Part shown: one piece after another, positions 1 to 7,955 of the stretch
Layout of the letters: each line of letters begins with the position of its first letter
Numbering within the stretch: the stretch's first letter is position 1
NCBI RefSeq assembly: GCF_016623615.1
Contig: NZ_JAEHFX010000010.1
Location: forward strand, 1-64,000
Origin: Adhaeribacter terrigena
GTDB taxonomy: Bacteria; Bacteroidota; Bacteroidia; Cytophagales; Hymenobacteraceae
Reading direction: 5' to 3'
DNA length: 64,000 nt
Made by a program: the position numbers and the translations under genes
The notes under the pieces: generated by a model
Told to the model about the DNA's origin: nothing
Seen by the model: the letters and a program-made list of their open reading frames with translations, nothing else
The model's database searches: none

Positions 1-30
1 ATGATCTTTATAGTACAAACTTCCGAGTAA
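1..30 (+). CDS. possible 3' end of a gene entering from the left
   Basis: The frame beginning at base 1 runs nine codons to a TAA at 28-30, and a strong terminator hairpin starts at once. That position fits the tail of an upstream gene, but nine codons are too few to identify it, and another frame is also open here. Confidence 0.3.
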   Translation: MIFIVQTSE

Positions 31-70
31 AAAAGCTGCAACCTCTAAAATCGGGTTGCAGCTTTTTTTT
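29..70 (+). terminator. Rho-independent terminator
   Basis: An inverted repeat of 15 bases (A6 GCTGCAACC at 29-43 against its complement at 54-68) is followed by a T run. It would end transcription arriving from the left edge, and its A-rich 5' arm would also let it work in the reverse direction. Confidence 0.75.
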
Positions 71-118
71 ATACCGGTAAAACAATATTACCGGCATTGT
101 GTTTAGAAACCGGTTACC

Positions 119-148
119 GCTTTTTATGGCCAGTTCCCTACCGTTTTT
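119..148 (-). repeat. 29-base dispersed element, minus orientation
   Basis: Read on the minus strand it starts AAAAACGGTAGGG and ends ATAAAAAGC after about nine free bases. It abuts the ATG at 149. It belongs to the dispersed family described in the findings. Confidence 0.65.
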
Positions 149-625
149 ATGAGTTACCACATTTTAGAACGCACGCAGTTATTACCGGTCACGCTGCCGG
201 AAGCCTGGAAGTTTTTTTCAGCACCCGGTAACTTAAAGCATATTACTCCCGCTTACATGGGCTTCGAGGTCCTTTCCGATTCGGGTTCTGAAACCATGTA
301 CCCCGGCCAGATCATAAGTTATTATGTAAAACCCCTTTTTGGTTTTAAAATGTTCTGGATGACGGAGATTACGCACGTGAAAGAGCAGGAATATTTTATT
401 GACGAGCAGCGCTTTGGTCCTTACCAGTTCTGGCACCACACCCACTTTTTCAGGGAAATTCCGGGCGGCGTGGAAATGCGGGATCTGGTACATTACCGCC
501 TACCTTTCGGCCCCTTCGGAAAACTGGCGCATGCGTTACTTGTGAAAAACCAATTGCATGGAATATTCGATTTCAGGTACCAGGTTTTGGAAAAGCAATT
601 TGGAAAGTTTCCGGAGCAGGTTTAG
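149..625 (+). CDS. SRPBCC (START-like) family protein
   Basis: A 158-residue cytoplasmic protein of the SRPBCC/START-like fold. Members form a helix-grip hydrophobic cavity; many act on or carry lipids or aromatic ligands, and some relatives are annotated as cyclase/dehydrase or cell-division-inhibitor-like. Visible family features are the N-terminal strand with ERTQ, the LPEAWKFFSAPGNLKHITP helix typical of these proteins, the FWMTEITHV strand and the HxxxF and RDLVHYRLPFGP stretches before a long C-terminal helix. Full length is present. The ATG has no Shine-Dalgarno sequence and abuts a copy of the 29-base element. It appears monocistronic and has no informative neighbour, so the ligand and role remain unknown. 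Confidence 0.8.
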   Translation: MSYHILERTQLLPVTLPEAWKFFSAPGNLKHITPAYMGFEVLSDSGSETMYPGQIISYYVKPLFGFKMFWMTEITHVKEQEYFIDEQRFGPYQFWHHTHFFREIPGGVEMRDLVHYRLPFGPFGKLAHALLVKNQLHGIFDFRYQVLEKQFGKFPEQV

Positions 626-777
626 TGAAAAACTGGCGACCGAAAACATAAAATGAATAATACATTGGCCTTGTATGTTTACCACACCAACAGTATTTCT
701 TTTAAATACATGATGGAAATTCAGCCATTAACTTTCTCTATAAAATCTACACCATTTTTTGTCTTTAAAGGTTATTT

Positions 778-820
778 AGAGTTAAGAGCATGTTTAAATT
801 TTAAACATGCTCTTAACTCT
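778..820. repeat. 21-base perfect inverted repeat
   Basis: The arms 778-798 and 800-820 are perfect reverse complements (AGAGTTAAGAGCATG... against its complement) with one base between them. The structure sits 11 bases before a terminator. It has no T tract of its own, so it is either an extra RNA stabilising hairpin after the SRPBCC gene or a remnant of a small repeat. Confidence 0.7.
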
Positions 821-831
821 AATTCGTCAAC

Positions 832-863
832 AAAAAAGCCCTGAAATTTTCAGGGCTTTTTTT
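832..863. terminator. bidirectional terminator
   Basis: AAAAAAGCCCTGA pairs with TCAGGGCTTTTTT across a short AT loop. The A run and T run let it serve either strand. It most likely ends the SRPBCC transcript. Confidence 0.8.
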
Positions 864-960
864 AAATCAAATTCTGGTCTGTTTAATTACCAAACCAGTA
901 ATTACAATACTCACCAATGATTCTTGCTTGGTGAAAAATACTTTATAATTTAACTTTTTC

Positions 961-1043
961 TCATCCTGAACGTTACCTTCGGTTCAGTCTTAATAAATAC
1001 TTCAACTTGTCAAATAGAAATTGTCAAGTTGAAGTTTTTTTCA
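961..1043 (+). terminator. second hairpin terminator with a degenerate TCATCCTGA repeat in front
   Basis: ACTTCAACTTGTCAA at about 999-1013 pairs with one mismatch to TTGTCAAGTTGAAGT and is followed by a T tract ending near 1043. Bases 961-985 (TCATCCTGAAC...CTTCGG) resemble the GTCATCCTGAGC repeats found at 54.6, 55.5 and 58.7 kb. I see no gene between 865 and 1149. Confidence 0.55.
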
Positions 1044-1149
1044 TCTCTAAAATGGCACCTTAAATTCCAGATAGGTTAATTTTTACGAAACACCAAAAAA
1101 GTACTTGTCCGCAGAACACTGTGGCGGAAATTTCAATTAGGATAACTGT

Positions 1150-2370
1150 TTACATTCCTTTTAAGACTGTAAACCAAAGAAAACCTGCCAATCCTGCTCC
1201 TAGAATAACAAAAACCACGGTGAATTTCGATTTTATTTTATAGAGCACTAATAATGAAAGGGCAAAAACCAGGAAGGTAAACCAGTCGGTAATAGTAGTC
1301 CGGAAAAGTTGAATGGCCGTTACGGCTATTAAACCAATAACGCCGGCGGTAACTCCATCTAAAAAGCTATGCAATCCTTTATTGGAAATGGTCTTCTCCA
1401 TAAAATTATGGCCCACCAGGGTAATGACAAATGCAGGGAGAAAAATCGCAAAAGTCATGATCACTGCCCCAGGCCAGCCCGCTCCAAAATAACCAACAAA
1501 GGTTGAAAAGATAATTAGCGGAGCCGGAAGTATGCCAGAAAGAGCTATACCATCCAAAAATTGCCGGTTGGTTAACCAGGCATTCTGCATTACCGCATCC
1601 TGCTGAATAAAAGGGATTACGGTATAAGCGCCGCCAAAGGTCAGCATGCCGGCTTTTAAACCCGTCCAGAATACAACTAAAGAAGATCGGTTCTGTGCCT
1701 GTGAAGTGGAGTTATCTATTGCTCCTCCATCCTGAAACTGCAGTACATTCAGATCGAATAAAATAAAGCAGGCTATCGCAAGTGCTACTCCGCAAAGGGC
1801 AGTTAGCAAGATATTACCTTTTACCCAGAAAGAATAAGCTATGCCGGCAAGCGGTAAAACGATAAAGAAACCTACGCCGCAAAAGTAAGCGATGAAAGCA
1901 GCAGCAGCAATTGTAAGCAGCCTAAGGTTAATAAGAGCGTGTTTTCCGATCCGGTGTACTGCTGCAAAGATAAGGGCGATCACGGCCGCCTGGAAGCCTA
2001 TAAAAACAGCCTTCAGAACTGGTGATTCTATTCCAATGCTAACATAAAGCCAGGTGAGCAGCATCATAAAAATAAAGCCGGGTAACATAAAACCTAACCC
2101 GGCAAGAATTCCACCAAGCCTGCCGCCAGCCAACATGCCGAAATAAACGCATAGTTCATGCGCTTCAGGCCCTGGCAGCACCTGGTAAATGGCAAGCACC
2201 CGGTTGAATTTCTCCGGAGTTACCCATTTCTCTTCCTCCACCAACTCTTCCCTGATCATGGCAATTTGTGCCACCGGCCCACCCCAGGCCAGGAAGCCGA
2301 ATTTTAAAAACCGAAGGAAAATCTGGAGTTGGGATTGCTTAATTGGTGTTGCAGGTAGCGTGGTTTCCAT
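1150..2370 (-). CDS. chrA: chromate transporter ChrA (two-domain CHR family)
   Basis: A 406-residue inner-membrane protein of the CHR family, which exports chromate or takes part in anion transport. Both halves of the long-chain form are visible. The N-terminal CHR domain has FLKFGFLAWGGPVAQIAM, then the QVLPGPEAHELCVYFG stretch (about residues 20-75). The C-terminal domain has GLKAGMLTFGGAYTVIPF (about 235-255) and ALSGILPAPLIIFSTFVGYFG. About ten to twelve hydrophobic segments fill the rest. The length is normal for bidomain ChrA. It stands alone with no chrB-like regulator, and a near-palindrome lies directly before the start codon. Chromate as the real substrate is inferred from family only. 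Confidence 0.9.
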   Translation of the reverse strand: METTLPATPIKQSQLQIFLRFLKFGFLAWGGPVAQIAMIREELVEEEKWVTPEKFNRVLAIYQVLPGPEAHELCVYFGMLAGGRLGGILAGLGFMLPGFIFMMLLTWLYVSIGIESPVLKAVFIGFQAAVIALIFAAVHRIGKHALINLRLLTIAAAAFIAYFCGVGFFIVLPLAGIAYSFWVKGNILLTALCGVALAIACFILFDLNVLQFQDGGAIDNSTSQAQNRSSLVVFWTGLKAGMLTFGGAYTVIPFIQQDAVMQNAWLTNRQFLDGIALSGILPAPLIIFSTFVGYFGAGWPGAVIMTFAIFLPAFVITLVGHNFMEKTISNKGLHSFLDGVTAGVIGLIAVTAIQLFRTTITDWFTFLVFALSLLVLYKIKSKFTVVFVILGAGLAGFLWFTVLKGM

Positions 2371-2373
2371 AGT

Positions 2374-2405
2374 TAGAATTCGTAGCTACGCACTACGGAA
2401 TTCTA
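2374..2405. promoter_or_regulatory. inverted repeat directly upstream of chrA
   Basis: TAGAATTCGTAG at 2374-2385 and CTACGGAATTCTA at 2393-2405 form an imperfect inverted repeat starting four bases upstream of the chrA ATG. It could be an operator or an RNA hairpin in the leader, or one more dispersed palindromic repeat. No regulator gene is adjacent. Confidence 0.4.
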
Positions 2406-2980
2406 ATATCTTAGATATCGTTAATTATAGAAGGGAAAACCTATTTAATAGTTGAAGATACTAATGCGGTAAAGCAGGTTGTTGGGGTTATATTTAACTT
2501 AGAAGGTGAATAGATGGATACATACGAACCATTACCTTGTTTAATAATTCCTGCAATAGTTTTAACCAGTCAATCATAGTTCAAGCAAATTTATTAGGCT
2601 GGTAATAGACCGGAACGATAATATTTAGAAATAAAGCTTCGTAAAAAAAGGCAAGCCTACTGCCACAAATAAAGGCTCCCCTATGCAGTATTCCCGTTAC
2701 CAGGCGCCACCTGGTCCACCCTTACCAATTCGGCAAATGCTAACGATGGAATTAATGCGGATTCTTAAATTTTAATAGCAGGGTTAGTTTAAAACTATGG
2801 AAACCAGATATGGCTATTAAAAAATGTCAAAATCGCAATACCTGCCTTGTAGCGTAAATAGGCACCGTGCCTTCCCTAACCTCAGAAAATACCAAGAAAA
2901 TGGGAATAAATTTCTCTAAGGTGCATAAAATACAATTTACGGTACATGAAAGCACGGTACATCAAAAATATAAACGCATA
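2406..2980. other. gene-free stretch between chrA and the tRNA pair
   Basis: I see no convincing gene, RNA or repeat here. The base composition is moderately AT-rich, and the only open frames are short and without family character. Confidence 0.5.
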
Positions 2981-3016
2981 AAAAAACCCCTCTGAAAAAT
3001 TCCAAAGGGGTTTTTT
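2981..3016 (-). terminator. terminator of the tRNA-Lys transcript
   Basis: AAAAAACCCCT pairs with AGGGGTTTTTT across an AT-rich loop. On the minus strand it lies 24 bases downstream of the first tRNA-Lys copy and ends in a T run. Confidence 0.75.
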
Positions 3017-3040
3017 ATGTGTTTTTAAAAAACACTGCGG

Positions 3041-3113
3041 TGATCCCGCTGGGATTCGAACCCAGGACCCATACATTAAAAGTGTATTGCTCTACCAGCT
3101 GAGCTACAGAATC
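3041..3113 (-). tRNA. tRNA-Lys(TTT), copy 1
   Basis: 73 bases on the minus strand fold as a complete cloverleaf. The acceptor GATTCTG pairs with CGGGATC (with G-T pairs), the D stem is GCTC/GAGC, the anticodon loop is CTTTTAA (anticodon TTT, lysine), and the T stem is CTGGG/CCCAG around TTCGAAT. The discriminator is A and CCA is not encoded. It is identical to the copy at 3182-3254. Confidence 0.95.
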
Positions 3114-3181
3114 GGTAAAAAAAAATTAAGAAATCTGGTAAAAAATCTTTCTGCTTTTATAGAAGCAGAAAGATTTGGTGG

Positions 3182-3254
3182 TGATCCCGCTGGGATTCGA
3201 ACCCAGGACCCATACATTAAAAGTGTATTGCTCTACCAGCTGAGCTACAGAATC
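3182..3254 (-). tRNA. tRNA-Lys(TTT), copy 2
   Basis: Same 73-base cloverleaf as the copy at 3041-3113, with no difference that I can see. The two are 68 bases apart on the minus strand, with this copy upstream. They are probably one transcript ended by the hairpin at 2981-3016. Confidence 0.95.
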
Positions 3255-3324
3255 TTTTCTTAACTTTGAAATTCGAAAGGCGTCTCCCTGAATTGCGATG
3301 CAAAACTAATAGCTTAATCTTTAA

Positions 3325-4065
3325 ATGCAAAACTATTTCTGCAATTTCTGCTTCTTTTTTTTCATAATTTTCTTCAGTTTGAGCCAACCTGTTTATTCTC
3401 AAAAATTTACACCGCAGCTACAAACCGCCGATTCGCTCTATAAAAAGAAGCATTACCTGCAATCGCTGAAGCTTTATCAGGAAATTCTGAAAAATGGCGA
3501 AGAATATTCGCCGCAGATGCTTTTGAAAATGGCATACATGGAGGAAGCTTTGCACCGCTATGAGCAATCTATGTATTACCTGAACCTGTATTATAACCGC
3601 CACCCCAGCCGCAGTATTTTGCGAAAGATGGAAGAAGTGGCGCAAACCAATGGCCTGATAGGTTACCAATACCGCGACATCGATTTTTTCCGGACCCAGT
3701 TCAGGAAATATTATATGAAACTGCTGGAGCTTATGCTGATCGTGGCGGTAGCAACGGTTACGATCATGTTGTTGAAGCGGCGGCAAGACTTTTTCCGAAA
3801 ACCCGCTTTCCAGATCAGTTTTATAGTTTACCTGGCTTTTCTTTTTTACTACATCAATTTCCTAACCTTCCGCCGCGAAGGTATTACGCAAACGCGGCAG
3901 GCAGCCTTGATGGCCCAACCCTCGGCCGGAGGTAAATGGCTGGCTAATTTTGCCCCCGGCAACCGCCTGCACATTACCGGCGAAACCGATATCTGGTATA
4001 AAGTTAAATGGCAGGACCAAAGCGCCTTTATCCGAAAGAAGAATTTACTGGTCTTGCCCGATTAA
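3325..4065 (+). CDS. TPR and SH3-like domain membrane protein
   Basis: A 246-residue envelope protein. A very hydrophobic N-terminus (residues 2-22, cut probably after VYS) is followed by a TPR-like helical stretch (about 30-110, with DSLYKKKHYLQSLKLYQEIL and LKMAYMEEALHRYEQSMYYL). Two transmembrane segments follow (about 134-150 and 160-180). The C-terminus (about 195-246) has a bacterial SH3-like pattern, GNRLHITGETDIWYKVKW. This order resembles the Bacteroidota BatE-like TPR/SH3 proteins, but no batABCD genes are nearby, so that name is not assigned. The SH3-like part may bind peptidoglycan or a protein partner. Confidence 0.65.
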   Translation: MQNYFCNFCFFFFIIFFSLSQPVYSQKFTPQLQTADSLYKKKHYLQSLKLYQEILKNGEEYSPQMLLKMAYMEEALHRYEQSMYYLNLYYNRHPSRSILRKMEEVAQTNGLIGYQYRDIDFFRTQFRKYYMKLLELMLIVAVATVTIMLLKRRQDFFRKPAFQISFIVYLAFLFYYINFLTFRREGITQTRQAALMAQPSAGGKWLANFAPGNRLHITGETDIWYKVKWQDQSAFIRKKNLLVLPD

Positions 4066-4070
4066 GCTGC

Positions 4071-4100
4071 AGTTTTTGAGGTTAAAAGGATAGCGTTTTT
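4071..4100 (-). repeat. 29-base dispersed element, minus orientation
   Basis: Minus strand reads AAAACGCTATCCTTTT, six bases, AAAAACT. It begins five bases after the stop of the TPR/SH3 gene. Confidence 0.7.
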
Positions 4101-4241
4101 TCTATTACAAAAAAACAGCAAGTGCATTTTTTTTAAATCTGAATCATTGACCGGGAAACCCTTTTCAGGCAGTTCATATAATAGTTAGCGAAAACTGCGT
4201 TTTGTTATTATTTTTACTTTTTCAAATGCCATGCCCAGCCG

Positions 4242-6482
4242 ATGCCTAAAGTTTCCACCCTGTTGCTTAAACTTAGTTTCCTTGTTCTGACTTTTTCATT
4301 GCTAAACCATAGCGTTTTGGGGCAATGTCCGGTTCCTAACAGCTGCACGCCGGGTTCCGCCCCAGGTTCCTCCTTTCCGTTCGGCATGGGAATTTATAAC
4401 GTAAGTGTTGGAAGTGGAGCAAATGGCTTTTCTAACCCTACCACGGGTGGCGCTTCGGCGGGTTATCAGGATTATTCCTGCACGCAAAAAGCTACGATAC
4501 TGGAAGGAGTTTCTACCGCCATTTCTGTAACCACCAATCCAAATGCGAATGAAAACGTACGGGTCTGGCTGGACCTGGACAACAACGGGGTTTTCAACAA
4601 TACTACAGAACTGATCTTTTCTTCGGTGAATGCGAAAGTGCATACCGGTTCGTTTATTATTCCGGCAAGTGCGGCGGTAGTAAAAAATACGGTGCTGCGT
4701 TTGCGGATTTCGGCCGATAATTTCTCTTCTGCGTTTCCTACGCCCTGTTCTACGCCAGCTTACAGCCAGGTAGAAGATTATGGCCTAACGATTGTTCCAA
4801 ACACCAATAAACCGGCCGTTGCTTTTTCGGTGAACAATCAGGTTACCTGTTCGCCCACAGTGCAGTTTCAGAATCTAACCCAGAACGGCGCTACCTCTTA
4901 CCTGTGGCATTTCGGCGATGGCACTACTTCTACGGCTGCCAACCCAAGCCATACCTATGTTGCAACTGGAACCTATACCGTGAAATTGAAAGCTTGTAAT
5001 GCAAATGGCTGCGATTCTTTAACCCGAACTAATTATATTACTTATCACAATACTTCACCCACCATTACAAATTGCATTCCCGTAACTCAAAATTATTGCT
5101 GCGGGTATGGCATTACCAATATTAATTTTGGTAATGGATTAATGGTCAATAATTCTGCAGATGGATCGGTGGGATACGAAGATTTTACGTGTTCAAAAAT
5201 TTTTACTGTATCATCGGGAAAAACATACCCGATAGCCTTTAACACTGGTAATATTCTGCAGGATGTCAAGTTATATATCGATTTAAATAATGACGGGGCA
5301 TTTACCGGTCCGAACGAAACAATTCTACAACTTTTCGGCCAGGTTAATCCGGTTGCCAATATTAGTATTCCAACCACACCTTTTCTGAATGTTCCGTTAC
5401 GAATGCGCATTATCTCCGACGTTCCGGGAAGTATGTTTAATAGTTGTAGCGGGATACAATTAGGCCAGGCCGAAGATTATACTATTAGAATTAGTGAACC
5501 TCCGTTTCCTGCATTTACTTTTAGTGCTCAAACACTTTGTGACGGGATTGTTTCATTTTCAGAAAGTTCTATAAGAAACCCAACCAGTAGGTTCTGGAAT
5601 TTCGGCGATACAGCATCCGGCCCAGCAAATTATTCAACGCTTCAGCAACCAACGCATACTTTTAGCAATGCAGGAATTTATTATGTAACCTTAAAAAGCT
5701 GCAATAGCCAGGGCTGTGATTCTATTTCTTTACCGGTGAACGTCGGGAAAAATCTGTCTATTAACCTACCGCCAGTTTGTATTCCTTTTATTAATTTTAA
5801 CAGATCCAGATTTGCAATTTCTAAAGTGCAGCTGGGAAACATAAATAATAATACCAGCGACTCCAGTCACACTTATTTTAATTATGCTTGTAACAATTTT
5901 ACCAATTTAGTTTATGGCGGTAATCACCAGATCAGCATTTTAACGCATCCATCAGAATGGATTTTAGTGCAGGTCTGGATAGATATGGATAATGATGGAG
6001 ACTTTCATACATTGGAGAGAGTGTTCATGTCCTACTCAACTTACAACCATTATAGCTCTTTTACATTGCCAATTGGCGCAAATCCTATTCGGAATACCTA
6101 TTTGAGAATGAGGGTTAGATCTTCAGATGCAAGGCTAGTTACACCTCCGTTACCTTGTGATAATATTAATGTAGGCGAAACTGAAGATTACGCTGTGATG
6201 ATTTTAGACCCAACCGGAATACCGGAAAACAATTTATCTAATTCCATAAAAATTTTCCCAAACCCCAACAACGGCACTTTTTCCCTCGAAACCCCTACCG
6301 TTTTTAAAGAACATTTCCAGCTGGAACTACATAACCATATCGGGCAGAAAGTAGCGGAGCTGGAATTAAAAAATGCAGAACCTAAAACGCAGATCGATCT
6401 GAGTTTCTTACCGAAAGGCATTTATCTGGTCCGGGTTTTCAATAAAGCAGAATCGGCGGTTAAGAAAATAGTAATTCACTAA
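4242..6482 (+). CDS. secreted GEVED/PKD protein with T9SS type A sorting domain
   Basis: A 746-residue surface or secreted protein. A signal peptide (about 1-27, ending VLGQ) is followed by GEVED domain 1 (about 28-185, closing SQVEDYGLTI), PKD domain 1 (about 190-270, LWHFGDGTTSTAANPSHTY), GEVED 2 (about 277-420, GQAEDYTIRI), a PKD-like domain (about 425-505, FWNFGDTASGP) and GEVED 3 (about 510-655, GETEDYAVMI). The C-terminal sorting domain (about 665-746) holds the IFPNPNNGTF motif and the GIYLVRV close. The sorting domain directs export through the T9SS and is normally cleaved by a PorU-type sortase. It is a shorter paralogue of the protein at 7956, and GEVED 1 of the two is nearly the same. 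The function, probably adhesion or matrix, is inferred from domains. Confidence 0.88.
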   Translation: MPKVSTLLLKLSFLVLTFSLLNHSVLGQCPVPNSCTPGSAPGSSFPFGMGIYNVSVGSGANGFSNPTTGGASAGYQDYSCTQKATILEGVSTAISVTTNPNANENVRVWLDLDNNGVFNNTTELIFSSVNAKVHTGSFIIPASAAVVKNTVLRLRISADNFSSAFPTPCSTPAYSQVEDYGLTIVPNTNKPAVAFSVNNQVTCSPTVQFQNLTQNGATSYLWHFGDGTTSTAANPSHTYVATGTYTVKLKACNANGCDSLTRTNYITYHNTSPTITNCIPVTQNYCCGYGITNINFGNGLMVNNSADGSVGYEDFTCSKIFTVSSGKTYPIAFNTGNILQDVKLYIDLNNDGAFTGPNETILQLFGQVNPVANISIPTTPFLNVPLRMRIISDVPGSMFNSCSGIQLGQAEDYTIRISEPPFPAFTFSAQTLCDGIVSFSESSIRNPTSRFWNFGDTASGPANYSTLQQPTHTFSNAGIYYVTLKSCNSQGCDSISLPVNVGKNLSINLPPVCIPFINFNRSRFAISKVQLGNINNNTSDSSHTYFNYACNNFTNLVYGGNHQISILTHPSEWILVQVWIDMDNDGDFHTLERVFMSYSTYNHYSSFTLPIGANPIRNTYLRMRVRSSDARLVTPPLPCDNINVGETEDYAVMILDPTGIPENNLSNSIKIFPNPNNGTFSLETPTVFKEHFQLELHNHIGQKVAELELKNAEPKTQIDLSFLPKGIYLVRVFNKAESAVKKIVIH

Positions 6483-6493
6483 ACGCTTATAAC

Positions 6494-6525
6494 GAAAAGG
6501 TCCCTCAAAATTGAAGGACCTTTTC
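6494..6525 (+). terminator. Rho-independent terminator
   Basis: GAAAAGGTCC at 6494-6503 pairs with GGACCTTTTC at 6516-6525, twelve bases after the stop of the GEVED gene. Confidence 0.75.
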
Positions 6526-6534
6526 ATTATAAGC

Positions 6535-6599
6535 ACTTTTTCAGTCCGAAAGCCTACCGTTATCTAATTCAAAACGCTATGCTTTTCACCTCCGAAACT
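6535..6599. repeat. divergent pair of 29-base elements
   Basis: A minus-strand copy (6535-6561, AACGGTAGGCTTTC...AAAAAGT) and a plus-strand copy (6571-6599, AAAACGCTATGCTTTT...GAAACT) face away from each other with about ten bases between. The pair fills the gap between the convergent GEVED and SDR genes. Confidence 0.7.
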
Positions 6600-6606
6600 C
6601 GAAGTT

Positions 6607-7413
6607 TTATTTAAACGGCGAGTCTTTTTCTTTTTTCATGTGGTTGTAAACCAGCTTATCGGCCAGGCTTGGGAACCAGCGGTTCAGGAAGATGGTGAAT
6701 TTTCCCTGGAATGTTAACACCAGGTCGCGTTGGCGATGAATGGTGGCGCGCAAAATATGGTCGGCTACTTCTTCGGCCGTCATCATTTTTCCTTCGTCGC
6801 GCGGCGATTCGCCCTGCACCTGTCCGTTGGCAGCCAAAGCCGTATTGCGGATATTGGAAGCCGTAAAGCCCGGACAAGCCACCAGCACGTGTACATTTTT
6901 CGGCAGCAATTCGGTGCGCAACGCTTCCAGAAAACCCTGCATGGCAAACTTGGAAGCCGAATAACCCGTGCGGCCCGGTAAACCACGATAACCGGCAATG
7001 GAAGAAACGCCGATAATAGAGCCTTTGGCGGCAGTAAGATAAGGTAGCGCGTATTTGGTGGCGTAAACCGTTCCCCAGAAATTGATATCCATCACCTTCC
7101 GGATCACATCCAGCTCCAGGTCTTCGAATAAAGCCCGCATGGAAATACCGGCATTGTTTATCAGAATATCGAGGCGCTGAAACCGGGAAATGGTTTCGGA
7201 GATCATGCGTTGCACGTCCGTTTCGTTGCTTACATCGCCGGCTACGGCCAGGCACTCAATATTGTGGGCGGCCAGATCAGCGGCTACTTCGTCCAGGCGT
7301 AGCTGGTCGCGGCCGGTGATCACAACTTTGCTGCCGGCCTTCCCAAAAGCAAATGCGCAGGCTTTACCAATGCCGGAACTGCCGCCGGTAATAAGCACAA
7401 CTTTATTTTTCAT
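6607..7413 (-). CDS. short-chain dehydrogenase/reductase (SDR)
   Basis: A 268-residue cytoplasmic NAD(P)-dependent oxidoreductase of the classical SDR family. The cofactor motif TGGSSGIGKA lies near the N-terminus, NNAGIS follows at about residue 85, and the catalytic YSASK (Tyr and Lys four apart) lies near residue 155 with its Ser in GVSSIAG. I choose the ATG at 7413, directly before KNKVVLITGG. The open frame extends to 7479, but that extension contains a good promoter -10 box (7436-7443) and no family sequence. Substrate cannot be told. It sits on the opposite strand between two large surface-protein genes and shows no operon partner. Confidence 0.88.
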   Translation of the reverse strand: MKNKVVLITGGSSGIGKACAFAFGKAGSKVVITGRDQLRLDEVAADLAAHNIECLAVAGDVSNETDVQRMISETISRFQRLDILINNAGISMRALFEDLELDVIRKVMDINFWGTVYATKYALPYLTAAKGSIIGVSSIAGYRGLPGRTGYSASKFAMQGFLEALRTELLPKNVHVLVACPGFTASNIRNTALAANGQVQGESPRDEGKMMTAEEVADHILRATIHRQRDLVLTFQGKFTIFLNRWFPSLADKLVYNHMKKEKDSPFK

Positions 7414-7435
7414 ATATATCTGAACACGAAGACTG

Positions 7436-7466
7436 CAAAGGTAAGCAGTAGCAACGTTTTTTAAAC
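7436..7466 (-). promoter_or_regulatory. Bacteroidota-type promoter of the SDR gene
   Basis: On the minus strand TACCTTTG (plus 7436-7443) matches the -7 consensus TAnnTTTG. A T-rich GTTT (7463-7466) lies about 20 bases upstream as a weak -33 box. The predicted start of transcription is about 17 bases before the ATG at 7413, supporting the shorter start. Confidence 0.5.
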
Positions 7467-7955
7467 TGCCGGCCATCATCTTTTAAATTTCCGGCCTCCG
7501 GGCTAAGGGTTTTGTGCCCGGAAGTTGTATTACACACTATAATTCAAATAAAAAAATGATTTTAACCGGCCCGTTTGTGGAAAAATATTTTTTGTTACCC
7601 AGGCAACGGTTGGCAAACTAAACGCGTCTTGTTTTTAGCGAAAATCTTGTTTTTTTCCGTGAATAAATTTTACCCCTCATTTTCTCCCATTACTTTTATA
7701 GGGCTGGAGCTATGCCCCAAATGGTAGCAAAAAAGGAAAAAAAAAGCTTGCAATACATTATTGAAGCTTTAAAACCCGGGTTCCGCAGCTTTTTCAACTT
7801 GGATCCGCTTAAAAACATTTTAATCCGTGTCATGGAAATCCGGCAATTTTTAACAATTTGCGCCCGGATCTAGCATGAGATAAACTTATTTTTACTTCCG
7901 CCGGCTGAAAAGCTTTTTTAGAAATAAAACAAACAAAGTATTACTGCTATACAAT
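7467..7955. other. gene-free stretch upstream of the 2096-residue protein
   Basis: About 490 bases without a convincing gene or hairpin terminator. It must hold the promoter of the downstream gene, but no clear TAnnTTTG box is visible near 7956. Confidence 0.45.

Noticed and set aside
653-844. 63-residue open frame after the SRPBCC gene
   Set aside because: Its second half is encoded by the 21-base palindrome and terminator arm; no promoter or family character.
2189-2455. Open frame antisense to the start of chrA
   Set aside because: It overlaps a confident gene on the other strand and has no recognisable domain.
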